Assembly (NCBI GenBank): GCA_038030265.1
Contig: CM075942.1
Location: 68,018,926 to 68,082,925, forward strand
DNA from: Corythucha ciliata
Taxonomy: Eukaryota; Arthropoda; Insecta; Hemiptera; Tingidae
Reading direction: 5' to 3'
Length of the DNA stretch: 64,000 nucleotides
This document shows positions 32,701 to 40,324 of the stretch, piece after piece; within the stretch, counting starts at the first letter, position 1; every line of letters starts with the position of its first letter. The notes beneath the pieces were generated by a model. It did no database searches. It had not been told where the DNA came from and saw only the letters and a list, made by a program, of their open reading frames with translations. The translations under genes were made by a program, and so were the position numbers.

Positions 32701-35044
32701 CCCCCTCGGATTGATCGGTCCAGTAATCACTAAGGCTAAAATTCTTATGCAAAGGCTTTGGGTGGAAAATTATGGTTGGGATGACCCCCTCCATGATGGA
32801 ATTGTCGAAGAGTGGAGCTCGCTGTGCTCGTCTTTGTCATCACTGACTGAATTGAAGATTCCTCGTTGCATCGTTATTCCTGGAGCTACAAAATTCGAAT
32901 TACACGGGTTTTCCGACGCGTCGACAACAGCCTACGGCGCTTGCATTTTCTTGCGTAGTTCAACCCACTTTGGTGACGTCGCAGTTCACCTAGTGACGTC
33001 AAAATCTCGCGTAGCTCCACTGAAGATCCTATCACTGCCTCGTCTTGAGCTGTGTGCGGCTCTTTTACTCGCAGAGCTAATTGAACAAACACTCCCGTCG
33101 TTGGAAAACTTGGACATAGACACGGTCACTTACTGGACGGACTCTCAAATTGTATTGTCATGGCTGAACGGGCCACCTTCAAAATGGACAACATTCGTTG
33201 CAAATCGTGTAGCTAAAATTCAAGACTTACCGCAACAAAAGCAGTGGAAACACGTGAAATCGTCTGACAATCCAGCAGATCTGATTTCTCGAGGCACATT
33301 TGCAGATCAGCTCGTCAAGTGTAATTTGTGGTGGAAAGGGCCTCAGTGGCTCACAGACGATCAGCCAAGTCAAAATTATGGACACTTCGAACCTCAAGAA
33401 ATTTCAGAGTTGCCTGAGACCAAGATTGTCAAATCTACCGTTCTAATGACTACTGGCACTTCAAACATTGACACGAAAATTCACATCATCACCTCACTAA
33501 CTCGCTGTTCGTCTTTTAACAGGATTGTCCGAATCATTGCTTATTGCTTCAGGTTTCGTGAACTCAGTAGAAACAACCAGGATTCAAGACTCAAAGGTCC
33601 AATATCATCAATCGAATTTGAAGAATCCAGACTAGCCCTATTCAGATTGTGCCAGCGTCTGATGTTCCCTGATGAGTACCAGAGTCTACTTAAAGGGAAG
33701 CCCATCAAATCGTCAAGTCACATCGCTACGTTGAGTCCCTTCCTGGACCACAAAGGGATTATTCGAGTAGGTGGAAGACTTCAAGCACCGCAGTTGATCC
33801 CTGAGAGAAAACATCCACTTCTTCTTACTCACGGAGGAAAAAGTGAAGTAAATAAAATCACATTGATCTTGATTGAACAGATACACAAGGACAACGCGCA
33901 TCTTGGTCCTCAAGGTTTGCTGGCCACGATTCGGGAGCAATATTGGCCAATCAACGGACGCAACTTATGTCGCCTCACTTACCATCGTTGCATAAAATGT
34001 TTTCGAGCAAATCCCAAATCGTCAAGCCAAATAATGGGACAGCTTCCACAAACCAGAGTGGAACCCTCGCGACCTTTCTATAATTGCGGGGTTGATTACG
34101 CTGGTCCCATCTTCATTCGAACATCGTCACGAAGAAACGCCCCATTAGTAAAGGCTTACATATCGTTGTTTGTGTGTTTAGCCACTAAGGCAATTCACTT
34201 AGAATTAGTCGAAAATTTGACAACTGAAGCTTTTCTAGCCGCATTGAGAAGATTTATGTCTAGACGTGGTAAACCTTTAATAATGTATTCAGATAATGGT
34301 TCTAACTTTGTTGGGGCAAAAAATGAATTAAAAGAATTAAGAGATTTGTGGAAATCCGAAAATCACATTGATGCTATTGTTAATCAATTATCTAGTCAAA
34401 ATATTGAATGGAAGTTCATTCCACCTAAGTCGCCAAACTTTGGTGGCCTCTGGGAGTCAGGAGTTAGAATTGTAAAACGACACTTGAAAAGACTTATAGG
34501 ATCTCATAATTTAACATTTTGTGAACTTAACACCGTGCTAGTCCAAATAGAAGGTTGCGTCAACTCTCGTCCACTCACCCCGTGGCCATCCTCTCCCGAT
34601 GACCTAAATGCATTGACTCCCGCTCACTTCCTCATTGGCAGTAGTATAGTCGAGTTGCCAGAACCAGACTTGAAACAACTTCCTAGCAATCGACTTTCAC
34701 GTTGGCAATATGTTCAACAAGTTGTACAACATTTTTGGCAACGCTGGTCAACAGAATACCTGCAAGAACTGCAACGACGCACCAAGTGGAAAACTACTTC
34801 GAAGAATCTTGAGACTGGAACGCTTGTCTTAGTCAAGAACGATCAGGCGCCACCTCTCGCTTGGAATTTGGGCCTGGTCACAGACACCCACAAAGGACCC
34901 GATGGTTACCTTCGTGTCGCCACCGTTCGTACAAAGGCTGGGTACTTCAAGCGGAATGTTCGAGACCTCTGCCCTCTGCCCATCGAAGACAATAATGAAG
35001 ACAATGCTTCATGGCGGGGAAGACATGATGACGCCTTATTTTGA
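29729..35044 (+). CDS. BEL/Pao Gag-Pol polyprotein, 1771 aa
   Basis: A single frame from ATG 29729 to TGA 35042-35044, the stop lying inside the 3' LTR. Gag comprises about residues 1-335, with the LPNFDGD...WTSFFSIF capsid motif near 130. Cys/His knuckles follow at 339-400 (CALCHEPH, CINCLGTKH, CKICQKQH). The retropepsin region at about 460-580 has D477-C-A instead of the usual D-S/T-G. The reverse transcriptase (about 730-930) has YVDD (Asp883/884). RNase H starts near 1055 (SDAS, Asp1063). The integrase zinc region uses His1386, His1391, Cys1421 and Cys1424; the core is Asp1456 (DYAGP), Asp1522 (SDNGSNF) and Glu1576 (LWESGV). The C-terminal DUF5641-like domain (about 1600-1765) is typical of BEL elements. 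No frameshift or stop. The element may be active if the D-C-A protease works or is supplied in trans. Confidence 0.95.
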   Translation: MPPKKYDLTPLVKKRLVLDSRLRAFDAYLYKLDEKTACDGELLIRQEKINDIWDEFQEIQSKIEESIDDKDEEASHLTFREEFESRFYRSVGRSRELQKGNSSPVDSSMTPGPVPLSNYDDLRLPPLSLPNFDGDMDEWTSFFSIFTDVVHENPRYSDSSKLKYLKNSLRGEAYSLIESLELTSANYIVALNLLKGRYDNPVRSVLRHVRSLFDLQKLERESLPQIRALLDSSQKHLRALKGLHQPTESWDVLIVHLITSKFETNTLKEWAKVAPSHELPTVARLFEFLEGRCQILEAIDNQRPSQNPPSSRQFEKQLKVSAPQRSSRCLVVNNKGRECALCHEPHAIYSCSQFLKMPVEDRFSFVKSKQLCINCLGTKHRVADCKSASTCKICQKQHNSLLHRLSSSLSQAHRHSSSENVSSSVNTSSQSIAQPITPSNTIAMTSCAPQNSVVLLATAKITVFGPKGPFHCRALLDCAAQSSFMTSSLCNRLGLKRNLASISVEGFDGTAVPIQHKIEAKIGSRVSTFSRKLEFLVVPKITNYNPQVNIDVKTLHLPPHVVLADPNPAEMGEIEILLGAGIFWDLMGHGQLNLSGKTLSLRETKLGWIITGAASTSLTSHCCVISDVAVESIDKTIKKFWEIEALDNPPHLTKEESLCEEIYASTTFRDAHGRYVVKIPLKNNVKLLGNSREIALRRFVNLERRFALNPELKVKYQTFLEEYRGLGHMERVDASTIASTTCYFVPHHAVFKETSSTTKLRVVFDFSCKSSSGYSLNDLSAVGPTIQPSLSRHLIRARIYPVLICGDIEKMYRQILVDPTQTPLQLILWRDSPSEQLQIFKLLTVSYGNSSAPWLATRTLKQIALDHHHNVSSHILQNHFYVDDLITGCNNASEAVQLRSQISHHLSLGGMHIRKWSSNSHTFMENVPQKDRELNSTISFDEDSSVRTLGLLWFPRNDVFSFAINQTDLALDGKEQYTKRCLLSTISKFYDPLGLIGPVITKAKILMQRLWVENYGWDDPLHDGIVEEWSSLCSSLSSLTELKIPRCIVIPGATKFELHGFSDASTTAYGACIFLRSSTHFGDVAVHLVTSKSRVAPLKILSLPRLELCAALLLAELIEQTLPSLENLDIDTVTYWTDSQIVLSWLNGPPSKWTTFVANRVAKIQDLPQQKQWKHVKSSDNPADLISRGTFADQLVKCNLWWKGPQWLTDDQPSQNYGHFEPQEISELPETKIVKSTVLMTTGTSNIDTKIHIITSLTRCSSFNRIVRIIAYCFRFRELSRNNQDSRLKGPISSIEFEESRLALFRLCQRLMFPDEYQSLLKGKPIKSSSHIATLSPFLDHKGIIRVGGRLQAPQLIPERKHPLLLTHGGKSEVNKITLILIEQIHKDNAHLGPQGLLATIREQYWPINGRNLCRLTYHRCIKCFRANPKSSSQIMGQLPQTRVEPSRPFYNCGVDYAGPIFIRTSSRRNAPLVKAYISLFVCLATKAIHLELVENLTTEAFLAALRRFMSRRGKPLIMYSDNGSNFVGAKNELKELRDLWKSENHIDAIVNQLSSQNIEWKFIPPKSPNFGGLWESGVRIVKRHLKRLIGSHNLTFCELNTVLVQIEGCVNSRPLTPWPSSPDDLNALTPAHFLIGSSIVELPEPDLKQLPSNRLSRWQYVQQVVQHFWQRWSTEYLQELQRRTKWKTTSKNLETGTLVLVKNDQAPPLAWNLGLVTDTHKGPDGYLRVATVRTKAGYFKRNVRDLCPLPIEDNNEDNASWRGRHDDALF

Positions 35045-35265
35045 AACAAAGCGCCATGTGGCGGCGCTCTCCTGCCAACGGCCTCTTCCTTGTTGATTGA
35101 AAAAACCAAGATAAAACAATATTCGTTTCGTTCGTTTTGATATCGTTTAAATAAAAGTTGTGCCTCATGCGTTAACCAGTTTTTTTGCGTTTTCTTACTT
35201 GTTCCAATAAATTCATAATAAGTTAGCATCACAGCAGAAATACAGTCCAACCTCAGGATCCCACA
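35026..35265 (+). repeat. 3' LTR of the BEL/Pao element
   Basis: 240 bp, 238 identical to the 5' LTR. It overlaps the last six codons and stop of gag-pol. It is followed by the target duplication ATCAC. Confidence 0.93.
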
Positions 35266-35270
35266 ATCAC

Positions 35271-36117
35271 TTGTTCAAGAAATTGACAGTTTCATCTTAA
35301 AATTGACAATTTCCGCATAAAATCGGCAACTTCTACTAAAAAGTTTTAGTTTAAAGCACAAATAAACGATCACCGATCACGAACGTCGCGCCGGTCGAGT
35401 TATAAGGGGCAAAATAAAATTAATAGGTTCCAAGGACCAAAAATAGAACTATTGGTGATAAGTTAAAATTTCCTTATTCCGTCCTCATAAAATTCATTAC
35501 TGATCACGTGACAGTTCGTGCTTGTCACGAACACGTCAAGTTCGTCCATGTGCCAATTCACCGATTTACTTTTCTCCCAAATCGGGCGTTCATGCAAGTT
35601 CCCCATTAGTTTACTGGCTACAAAAATCCCTGAAATTGGTTGTTCAGTGAGTGAAATCCGAGAAATTTATTTTACAGTGAGCCGCAGGTCCGGTAAAATT
35701 GGTGTTTTAGGAGGTGAACTGCGATAAATTGGTTTTTTTAGAGCATCGTTAAAGTTCGATAGCTACAAAAATCAGGAAAATTGGTTTTTTTAGGGAGCGA
35801 AACGAAAAAATTAGTTTTTCAGTGGGCCAGATCCAGGAAAATGATTAATTTTTCGGCAAGAAAGTTTGTGTCTTAGTGATCGGAATCTAAGAAATTGTTT
35901 TCTTATTGAGACAGAGTTGTAAAAATGGTTTTTTTAGTGTGCGAAAACCACAAAATTGGCTTTTGAATTAGGCTACCCCGTGAAATTGGGTTTTCAGCAG
36001 AAAAGAAACGCGAAATTGGTATTGGAGGGGAAGGGATCCGGGAAATTGGTTTATTGCTGAGCCAGAGTTGAGAACATTTTGGCGATACAAGTGTGACGAT
36101 GCTGATGGATTTTAACT
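35271..36117. repeat. Type D array, right part (with a short C-like start)
   Basis: It resumes the array interrupted at 29137. The first 100 bp read AAATTGACAGTTTC-like units, then AAATTGGTTTTTTAGTGAGCG-like units to about 36080. No coding region. Confidence 0.6.
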
Positions 36118-36201
36118 TAATTATGGCATCTAGAAGTGGGCCAGCTGCCCCACAAAGTCTGCGCTTTTAAATCTAGGGGATGGCAACTGACCCCCCCCCC
36201 C
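36118..36201. repeat. Dispersed repeat end with poly-C tract
   Basis: CATCTAG..GTGGGC..CTGCCCCAC is related to the reverse complement of about 3635-3665. It ends in TGA plus 11 C (36188-36201), the left copy of a direct repeat around the next insert. Confidence 0.45.
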
Positions 36202-36211
36202 GGATGGAGAA

Positions 36212-36291
36212 GGGGCAGTTAAGCGAATATATCGAGGACTAGGAGTTTCCACTTGGTGGGAACTCCCTCTCGACTTAGCCTCTGCTGCCCC
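36212..36291 (+). ncRNA. Putative structured RNA unit 1
   Basis: The outer stem is GGGGCAG (36212-36218) with CTGCCCC (36285-36291). After a 4-nt spacer comes the core GCGAATATATCGAGGACTA. A 9-bp apical hairpin follows (GGAGTTTCC / GGGAACTCC, one G-U), then the core CTCTCGACTTAGCCTCT and 1 nt before the closing stem. Within the core GAGG-A-CTAG can pair with CTTAGCCTC. The same architecture recurs in unit 2 with different but still complementary outer and apical stems. No known ribozyme core (hammerhead, HDV-like, twister) was recognised by eye. The strand is assumed; the complement would fold similarly. Confidence 0.45.
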
Positions 36292-36377
36292 AGACAACTG
36301 CACCTCCTCGGTGGTTCCTCCTGGAAACTCGATTTTTTGAGGCTAACGCAGCTCTGTCGGTGCTTGTCCAGAAGATG

Positions 36378-36444
36378 GGCCAGATATGCGAATATATCGA
36401 GGACTAAGAGGCTCGCCTCTCTCTCGACTTAGCCTCTACTGGTC
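36378..36444 (+). ncRNA. Putative structured RNA unit 2
   Basis: The outer stem is GGCCAG (36378-36383) with CTGGTC (36439-36444, one G-U). The 4-nt spacer, the core GCGAATATATCGAGGACTA and the core CTCTCGACTTAGCCTCT are the same as in unit 1. The apical hairpin is AGAGG-CTCG-CCTCT, 5 bp with a 4-nt loop. Spacing on both sides of the core equals unit 1 (4 nt and 1 nt). Confidence 0.45.
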
Positions 36445-37678
36445 AAGATGAATGCTCCCCTTTGGGGCTTCTGGCTGGCTAGGGTCCATTCCCTACTTAA
36501 AGCATCTCCATCGAATTTCAAGCCTGTTTTGGCTGACCGTAGGGGGCAGTCCTCTGCATCTCGCTTCCGTGGGTTCCGCTCGTTTGTTCAGCGAGGGGAG
36601 ACCCCCGGGGGTGGCGCGTGGCTGCGGTGGCGGACCTTTGGCCGCGGGGATATGGGGCCCAATCACCTTGTGTGAGGGGAGACCCCCATGTTTTACCGTG
36701 GAGCCGGGGTTTTGCTTCCGTGGCGCGCGTTCCCGGGGCCCAACCGTTTGGACGGCTGGTGGTGCTCGTGGTGCGGGATGTTTTGTACTAGCGGATCGAA
36801 ATTCAGTTGAGGTCGGAGACGCGAATATAACCGCGGGACAGCTGCCTCCCTAAACCCTGAATGCCGGAGCACCAGGGATACTCGGTGAGGGGGGCAGTAT
36901 TGTCTTGCGTCTAGCCTAGCTCCGACTTAGGCGACCCTCGACCTTCGGGTAACAGGTGGCAACTGCATAACACGCGCATTTTGCACAACTACGTGCGCGG
37001 ATGCAAGCCAACGAGGGCTCCGCCCGGGTGTTAGTCACTTCTTTTGTTGTGGCTGCACCTGGTCTCTACACGCCGGACTCGGGCGCCATTCGTGATTAAG
37101 CCTATCACGAATTAGAGCAGGTGGTTTCTTTTTTCCGCACCACCGACCCGCGACCAGTCTCAGGGCCTGAAGTTCTCTTTTTTCACTGACGGCAACACTG
37201 GGACCACGGGGTGCCACTCATTCCTAGCCCAGGCACAGTTTGGAGTTGGATTCGTGGTGGCCTATGGTTTCACGACTCGTAGAGGAGGGCATTTCGATGT
37301 CCGAACCAAGTACTGACTTTTATCAGGAGCATCAACTAGGTAGGGATGCCGCCTACCAGTGCGCGGTTGAGGTAGGCTTATCCTCAGCCAACTGGGAGGT
37401 GTGTATACACACCGAGCATGATTTTACTTGAAAAATCCGGTTAGGAACCCGTGCAGACCAACGGGTTGTAATTTGTGCCCATCTGATGGAGCCTCACCTG
37501 ACTGGGACAGATGGGGCGGCGGAAGAACGGTACCAAATGCAAAACTGAACATCTGCACGTAAATATCTCGGCTGCTTGCAGTCGAGCGGCGGGTGAGACC
37601 AAGAGGTCAGGTACCGCCGTTACTATGCTCATGGCACAAGTCATGACCATTCAGGGCACTCAGATGACCCCCCCCCCC

Positions 37679-37992
37679 TGCGCCGCTCTGGCTCACAACA
37701 ACAAAATAGGTCCGAACACACAAAGTTGTAACCACTATAATGCTCCAACCTTAACATTATTTTCGGGTTTCTAACCACACGGAGAATCCGAAAATTGAGA
37801 CGAATTTTAAAGCATTCTTACTATAATGCCACCGTTTTTAACCAGAACAATGCACGAACTTTCACGTGATCAGCCCTGAAGTTAAAAAGGAAGAGATTTT
37901 GGAGGTGTTTTTGATTATTTTTTTGCCCTAGTGATCTCGACCCCAAGGGAGGGGCCATGGCCCCTGTGGCCCCTCCCTTGGATCCGCCACTG
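37679..37992. other. Right subterminal region of the hAT-like insertion
   Basis: No gene. It ends in the GC-rich palindromic terminus GGGGCCATGGCCCC and CGCCACTG that forms the right TIR. Confidence 0.5.
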
Positions 37993-38146
37993 AGAGGGCG
38001 TAACTGAAACGTCCGAACCAGTAATCAGCATCGGGATTGAAACTCTCGATATCGAAATCTTTGAACTTGGGCCGAGTCACCTCAGTGTTCTCATTGTATT
38101 CAAAATCATCCCTTTGATGAGACGCTCGTTTTCTCCTCGTCGCCAT
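37993..38146 (-). pseudogene. Gag N-terminal part, gypsy-type (5' section of a split frame)
   Basis: Starts at ATG 38144-38146 with a basic MATRRKR leader, then FDIESFNPDADYWFGRF, the conserved N-terminal Gag motif (FxPxxxxxWFxRF). The frame is cut at the AGAGGGCG duplication by the hAT-like insertion; the rest is at 26056-27169. The ATG lies only 43 bp inside the right copy of the 52-bp inverted repeat, so the whole unit without the insertion would be about 1.38 kb: repeat, short leader, gag-protease frame, repeat. Confidence 0.8.
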
Positions 38147-38189
38147 TTGTAGAATCGAAGTTAGTAAGTCAATCGCATTGAAACGGAAA

Positions 38190-38241
38190 AACTAAAAAGC
38201 TGTTTATTGATTCTTAAAAGTCATGTGATAACAAAACCAAT
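38190..38241. repeat. Right copy of the 52-bp inverted repeat
   Basis: 51 of 52 bases complementary to 26032-26083. Since the orientation is inverted, these are not LTRs. No target duplication was recognised outside (left flank CCCATCGT, right flank TGTGATGC). Confidence 0.85.
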
Positions 38242-38715
38242 TGTGATGCTACAATGTCCTCGGCCATAGCTGTTGTAGGATTGTCGACAGCTCTCTGGAT
38301 TTCACTGGTAACACATGCGAGCAGGAAATCGGCACGAAGATGGTGGGACCCTCTCTCTTTTACCGGGCAGGTTTAAGTAAAATTATTTCAGTCATAGAAT
38401 GAATTTAAACGATATTCATATTCAAACCAGATGATTTATTTCACTACTGTACTGGCGCACTAAATGAAACGGTGCTATTCATAGGTATAATCGGCGTCTA
38501 GGGAAAACTAGGTAGTAAATCGTTCCTTGTTAGTCCCTTGAAGGCGACCTTGGTAAAGGTAGAGAATCTTTAAAACACAGGTACTGCAACACGCTATCAG
38601 CGCCATATTTGGTCCCTCGGTCGTTAAGCAGTCGTCAGGGTAAACAAGTATGATAACATGAAAAAAATGTCATTAGAGTCTCAAATTTTTTCTTGTACAG
38701 TGATATTTTTTTAAA
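38242..38715. other. Gene-free; inverted partner of 51590-51690 at about 38510-38620
   Basis: AAAACAC..GTACTGCAACACGC..ATCAGCGCCATATTTGG (about 38575-38615) is the reverse complement of text at about 51605-51655, with about 110 bp of weaker similarity around it. The two copies bracket the THAP exons and 13 kb. Confidence 0.5.
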
Positions 38716-39475
38716 ATGGTTATTTGTTCTGCATTATAATTGTCATCGAAAGACCGTTGACGGAGTCCGGCTTTTTAAATTCCCGTCAGAACCAGAAAGG
38801 AGAAAGAAGTGGACCGAAAATTGTCTGAGGGAACAATGGGAGCCCACTAATAATTACTCGAGAATTTGTGAAGTGAGTACGATTTATACTTAATTTAGTT
38901 GTAGCCCCGTTACTTGAGTTGTTCGCTTATTTTTTGCCGTTTTTATAATGAAATCATCAATGGCAATGTTTGACAACTCCGTACGAAGCCAATAATACTC
39001 TTGTTTGGCATCCGGGATTTGCTTTGGGAATAACGGGCTTTTCTGCTTTGCAAATAAATATTAATTTATGCATCCTGGATACTCAACAGGGTGAGAAACA
39101 GGACAGATAATAAAAAAAATGATTCGACTCCTTGTGAAAAACTACCTTTATTATTATCTTACCCCTATCATGATTTTCATTTCCTCTGATTTGAGCAGAT
39201 TCACTTTGAAGACTCCGAATGGGAGAAAAGAAGGCCAGATGGATGGCGAAAGTTTAAGCCTAACGCCATTCCGATTATATTTGCCGGGCTAAATTCATCA
39301 CGTGAAAATAAAACGATTAATACGTCATTGAAGCTCGAAGTAAGGCTACGGAAATTGACATTTTTGTCCAATAAAAATATCCCCCTACCCAACCGATTCA
39401 TTCTTTTCAGACAATTGTGAACTCAGGAGGATCGGGTTTATCCGAAGTCAAAAGCATAGAAAATCCTGAGGGCAG
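38716..39475 (+). pseudogene. THAP-domain gene remnant, two to three exons
   Basis: Exon A (38716-38872, donor GTGAGT) and exon B (39199-39339, acceptor TTGAGCAG, donor GTAAGG) join in phase 0. Together they give a THAP zinc finger: MVICSA then YNC, RLFKFPSEPERRKKW, SRICE/IHFEDSEW, and the closing LKPNAVPxIF motif as FKPNAIPIIF. THAP domains are C2CH DNA-binding modules found in host regulators and in P-type transposases. One extra T at about 38734 breaks the frame between the first and second Cys; from the alternative ATG at 38693 the frame is open but lacks the first Cys. A possible third exon (39411-39475, acceptor CTTTTCAG) stays open and reaches TAA soon after if not spliced. It is either a dead copy or a one-base sequence error. 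No transposase body follows. Confidence 0.7.
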
Positions 39476-39479
39476 GTCA

Positions 39480-40320
39480 TAAGTATGCTGCAAGTTTTTC
39501 GTCATTAATTAAGGCTTGGCAATGTCAGTGAACGGATTAAGTTGTCTTTCCAGAAAAAGACGCCTATTAAGATAGAAAATGAAGTGCTTCAGGTCATTAA
39601 TCAGGGCCCTTCGAATAGTCCGAAAAGATATGGGGTGCCCAATATCTTTTTAGGGAGGGTAGTCGTTGGCCATGTCATCCCTAAGAAGTGAACCAATTTG
39701 CCGAACAGGACGTCTAATTCCTGCGCAGTTTTGTGAGCTGAATTGATAAAAATTAACCCTAATACTGTTGGATGATTACTTCTGTAGTTATTTGTTGTTA
39801 CAGAAAATCCTCACGCCCTAACAAAGCTACATAGGGTTAGACACCCCGTTTGGGTAAATTGGTTCACCCCATAAGCCATGGTCAGAAATGGGGAACTTGC
39901 ATGAATCTCAGATTGGGAAGAAAAGCATACCGGTGATTTGACCCGTGAACTGAAGGATAACAACGGAAGTTGCAACCCGATTGGTGCGTTTTAAGATTTT
40001 TAAAAAAGGTTCAAAGTGCTTCAGGAGGGGATGGATGGTGCGAGGGGAAATGACGTAAATCCTTACTTGTGAAGCATTTGAGGGAACTCTAAAATTGTTT
40101 GTTTACAAATAACATGAAAAATTTCCCTCCAGTAAACGCGTCTAACCCCCTCTTCACCGCATCATCCATTTCAATAAATAAGGTCTGACGTAATCGAACT
40201 CCCACTCAAAATTTTTAAAAATTCGCTAAAAATGAATCCTTGATTGATTTCAAATTTTAATGTCAGCAATAGGCTTGTGGAAGGGCCCTCTTTAAGGAAC
40301 ACCAACTTTTGAAAAATGTG
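39480..40320. other. Gene-free interval; outer zone of a palindrome
   Basis: No coding region. CACCCCATAAGCCATGGTC (about 39868-39886) faces GACCGTGGCTTATGGGGTG (about 41548-41566) in inverted orientation, so the palindrome below may extend this far. Confidence 0.4.
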
Positions 40321-40324
40321 CAAG

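Larger units (their letters stand above)
29138..35265 (+). mobile_element. Complete BEL/Pao LTR retrotransposon, 6128 bp
   Basis: Two 240-bp LTRs (29138-29377 and 35026-35265) start TG and end CA and differ at only 2 positions. A 5-bp target duplication ATCAC lies at 29133-29137 and 35266-35270. After the 5' LTR a TGG at 29381 opens a plausible tRNA primer-binding site. GGCGGGGAAGACA just before the 3' LTR is a plausible polypurine tract. One uninterrupted 1771-codon gag-pol frame fills the body. The near-identical LTRs point to a recent insertion. Confidence 0.95.
36202..37664. mobile_element. GC-rich 1.46-kb insert of unknown type
   Basis: Base composition is strikingly different from all neighbours. 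It is flanked by TGA plus 11 C on both sides (36188-36201 and 37665-37678), a possible 14-bp target duplication. The left end carries two tandem RNA-fold-like units (separate entries). The open frame 36452-36853 is compositionally biased and matches nothing I recognise. A frame near 37550 could be a very decayed LINE endonuclease start, but this is weak. There is no terminal inverted repeat and no poly-A. Confidence 0.5.
27170..37992. mobile_element. hAT-like insertion (10.8 kb) inside the gag frame
   Basis: The left TIR is CAGGCGCGGATTCAGAG. The right TIR, read inward, is CAGTGGCGGATCCAAGG (12 of 17 identical). Exact 8-bp duplications AGAGGGCG lie at 27162-27169 and 37993-38000. Removal of the insert plus one duplication leaves the gag frame continuous, which confirms both borders. 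Inside are two foldback MITEs, a type D array split by a complete BEL/Pao element, and a GC-rich insert. No hAT transposase is visible, so the original element was non-autonomous, about 3-4.7 kb depending on which inner parts are its own. Confidence 0.88.

Noticed and set aside
36452..36853. Plus-strand frame of 133 codons in the GC-rich insert
   Set aside because: Gly/Pro/Arg-rich with no conserved pattern; high GC makes long chance frames likely.
26032..38241. The 52-bp repeats as LTRs of the gag-protease element
   Set aside because: The copies are inverted, not direct, and one overlaps the frame's stop codon.
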